From assembly GCF_009177095.1 (NCBI RefSeq), contig NZ_AP021861.1:5314501-5378500 (forward strand): a stretch of 64,000 nucleotides of DNA, in the 5' to 3' direction. The position numbers and the translations under genes were made by a program. Positions within the stretch are counted from its first letter, which is position 1. Every line of letters begins with the position of its first letter. Positions 62,602 to 64,000 of this stretch are shown here, piece by piece. This DNA comes from Lacipirellula parvula. GTDB taxonomy: Bacteria; Planctomycetota; Planctomycetia; Pirellulales; Lacipirellulaceae. Under the pieces are notes generated by a model. The model was not told the origin of the DNA and did no database searches. It was given only the letters and a program-made list of their open reading frames with translations.

Positions 62602-64000
62602 ATGTCCGCCACGTTGTCCGCTAAGAACAAGAAGACCCCTCAGGCCAAGACGAAGAGCTCGACGGCGAGCGTCGACATGCTTGGCCAAATGGCTGCGATC
62701 AACAAGGTCATGGCCGTCATCGAGTTCGAGCTCGATGGCACGATCCTGAAGGCGAACGACAACTTCCTGAACGCCCTGGGCTACTCGCTGGAGGAGATCG
62801 AAGGACGTCATCACCGGATGTTCTGCGAACCGGCGTACACACAGTCGAACGAATACCGCGCTTTCTGGGAGAACCTAGCCCGGGGCGAGTTTCAAGCAGG
62901 GGAGTTCAAGCGGATTGGCAAGGGGGGTAAGGAGATTTGGATCCAGGCCTCTTACAACCCGATTTTCGACGCCGCCGGCAAGCCGTTCAAAGTCGTGAAG
63001 TACGCCACCGACGTCACCAGCGCGAAGATGCAAAGCGCCGACTTTCAAGGTCAACTGGCCGCCATCAGCAAGGCCCAAGCGGTGATCGAGTTCCAGCTCG
63101 ACGGCACGATCATCACGGCCAACGAAAACTTCCTCAACTGCCTCGGTTACTCGCTCGACGAAGTCAAGGGGAAGCATCACCGGATGTTCGCCGAGCCGGC
63201 CTACGCTCAAAGCCCCGAGTATCGCCTATTCTGGGAGAAGCTGAACCGCGGCGAGTTCGACGCCGGCGAGTACAAGCGGATTGGTCAAGGGGGCAAGGAG
63301 GTTTGGATTCAGGCTTCGTACAACCCGATCTTCGACATGAACGGTCGTCCGTTCAAGGTGGTGAAGTACGCCACCGACGTCACCGCCCAGAAGCTGCAGA
63401 ACGCCGACTACGAGGGCCAGCTGGCCGCCATTGGCAAGTCGCAAGCGGTGATCGAGTTCAAGATGGACGGCACGATCCTCACCGCCAACGATAACTTCCT
63501 CGGTTGCCTCGGCTACACCCTGGGCGAGATCAAGGGACAGCATCACCGCATGTTCTGCGAGCCGGCTTACACGCAGAGCGGCGAGTACCGCGCTTTCTGG
63601 GACGCCCTCAACCGCGGCGAGTATCAGTCCGCCGAATACAAACGGCTGGGCAAGGGGGGCCGCGAAATCTGGATTCAGGCTTCGTATAACCCGATCCTCG
63701 ACTTGAACGGCAAGCCGTTCAAGGTGGTGAAGTACGCCACCGACATTACTGATCAGAAGCACGCCGCCGAACGGGCCTTGGCTCGCACGGCGAAGTTGGC
63801 TGCTTACCAAGAATCGGAAGTGACGAAGGTGTCGGGCGTCTTGAGCGCGGTCGCTGAAGGCGACCTCACCAAGTCGTACGACGTCGCCTCCGCGGACGAC
63901 GATACGCGGGAAGTTTGGGGCACCTTCACGAAGATCGCCGAAGCGGTCAACGCGATGTGCCTTAATCTGCGTCAGGTCTTCACCGGATTGACGAATAACG
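62602..64000 (+). CDS. Methyl-accepting chemotaxis protein with three PAS domains, partial
   Basis: ATG 62602 has CAGGAG 6 nt upstream. The visible 466 residues are cut by the window edge. After a 29-residue basic N-terminus come three near-identical PAS domains of exactly 122 residues (starting at residues 30, 152 and 274), each with AVIEF-type strand, ANxNFL.xLGY, HHRMF.EPAY, Q-S-x-E-Y-R and EIWIQASYNPI.D ending FKVVKYATDVT. Then a HAMP-like region (VSGVLSAVAEGDLTKSYDVA) leads to the signalling domain outside the window. No membrane segment is seen, so it is probably a cytoplasmic receptor. PAS domains of this type often sense redox or haem/flavin ligands. Confidence 0.9.
   Translation, partial: MSATLSAKNKKTPQAKTKSSTASVDMLGQMAAINKVMAVIEFELDGTILKANDNFLNALGYSLEEIEGRHHRMFCEPAYTQSNEYRAFWENLARGEFQAGEFKRIGKGGKEIWIQASYNPIFDAAGKPFKVVKYATDVTSAKMQSADFQGQLAAISKAQAVIEFQLDGTIITANENFLNCLGYSLDEVKGKHHRMFAEPAYAQSPEYRLFWEKLNRGEFDAGEYKRIGQGGKEVWIQASYNPIFDMNGRPFKVVKYATDVTAQKLQNADYEGQLAAIGKSQAVIEFKMDGTILTANDNFLGCLGYTLGEIKGQHHRMFCEPAYTQSGEYRAFWDALNRGEYQSAEYKRLGKGGREIWIQASYNPILDLNGKPFKVVKYATDITDQKHAAERALARTAKLAAYQESEVTKVSGVLSAVAEGDLTKSYDVASADDDTREVWGTFTKIAEAVNAMCLNLRQVFTGLTNN
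62689..63786 (+). repeat. Three tandem 366-bp PAS-coding repeats
   Basis: Units start at 62689, 63055 and 63421 with the same length. Nucleotide similarity is high enough to be visible by eye (for example the CATCACCGxATGTTC and AAGTACGCCACCGAC blocks recur at the same phase). Confidence 0.9.

Noticed and set aside
1-64000. CRISPR arrays, intact transposons, rRNA operons
   Set aside because: No regularly spaced short repeats, transposase motifs or rRNA-like sequence were seen.

Overview
This window looks like a chromosome segment of a planctomycete, probably order Pirellulales. This is inferred from two DUF1559 proteins with a pilin-like N-terminus and H-X9-DG C-terminus, PEP-CTERM anchored exported proteins carrying dockerin-like calcium repeats, DUF4091 proteins, GTG starts and moderately high GC. 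No complete rRNA or tRNA gene, CRISPR array or intact insertion sequence was seen.

Region 1 (about 0.3-26 kb) is a mixed stress and accessory segment. It holds a two-component system, a DMT-like and an MFS transporter, an FAD/NAD(P) oxidoreductase, a large catalase, an exported PQQ-type dehydrogenase, a DUF1559 protein and an imuA-imuB-dnaE2 mutagenesis cassette. From 19 to 25.5 kb come small proteins (glycine zipper, histone H1-like tails, DUF2171, DUF421) mixed with clearly decayed genes: an isochorismatase fragment, a glycine-zipper protein with two stops and a frameshift, and a DNA-binding-like gene with an internal stop. A 72-bp imperfect direct repeat lies at 212-283 and 25527-25598. 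The right copy abuts a 3'-truncated 2-keto-3-deoxygluconate kinase remnant.

Region 2 (26.4-53.9 kb) is one large divergent locus. The minus-strand arm starts with a ROK regulator and continues, with many 1-8 nt gene overlaps, through an enolase-superfamily enzyme, three amidohydrolase-fold proteins (the third without its metal ligands), a sodium:solute symporter, an NTF2-like protein, a creatininase-family hydrolase, a Gfo/Idh/MocA oxidoreductase, RidA and RraA, then a PEP-CTERM deacetylase-like protein and a DUF4091 protein. The plus-strand arm encodes a giant double PEP-CTERM protein, a lipoprotein, a DUF1559 protein, a six-hairpin glycosidase-like protein, two tandem TIM-barrel paralogues and a second DUF4091 protein. 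I infer an uncharacterised carbohydrate or sugar-acid utilisation system: export and depolymerisation by the plus arm, uptake and catabolism by the minus arm.

Region 3 (54.3-57.1 kb) is an integration scar. A truncated tyrosine recombinase with a tRNA/tmRNA 3'-end-like site meets the 3' remnant of an E2-like gene head-on, followed by an intact JAB-E1 fusion gene and a DUF6527 gene. This is what is left of a bacterial ubiquitin-like conjugation operon.

Region 4 (57.1-64 kb) is signalling: PilZ and HD-GYP (cyclic di-GMP) on the minus strand, then a hybrid CheA, CheW and a triple-PAS chemoreceptor that runs off the window.
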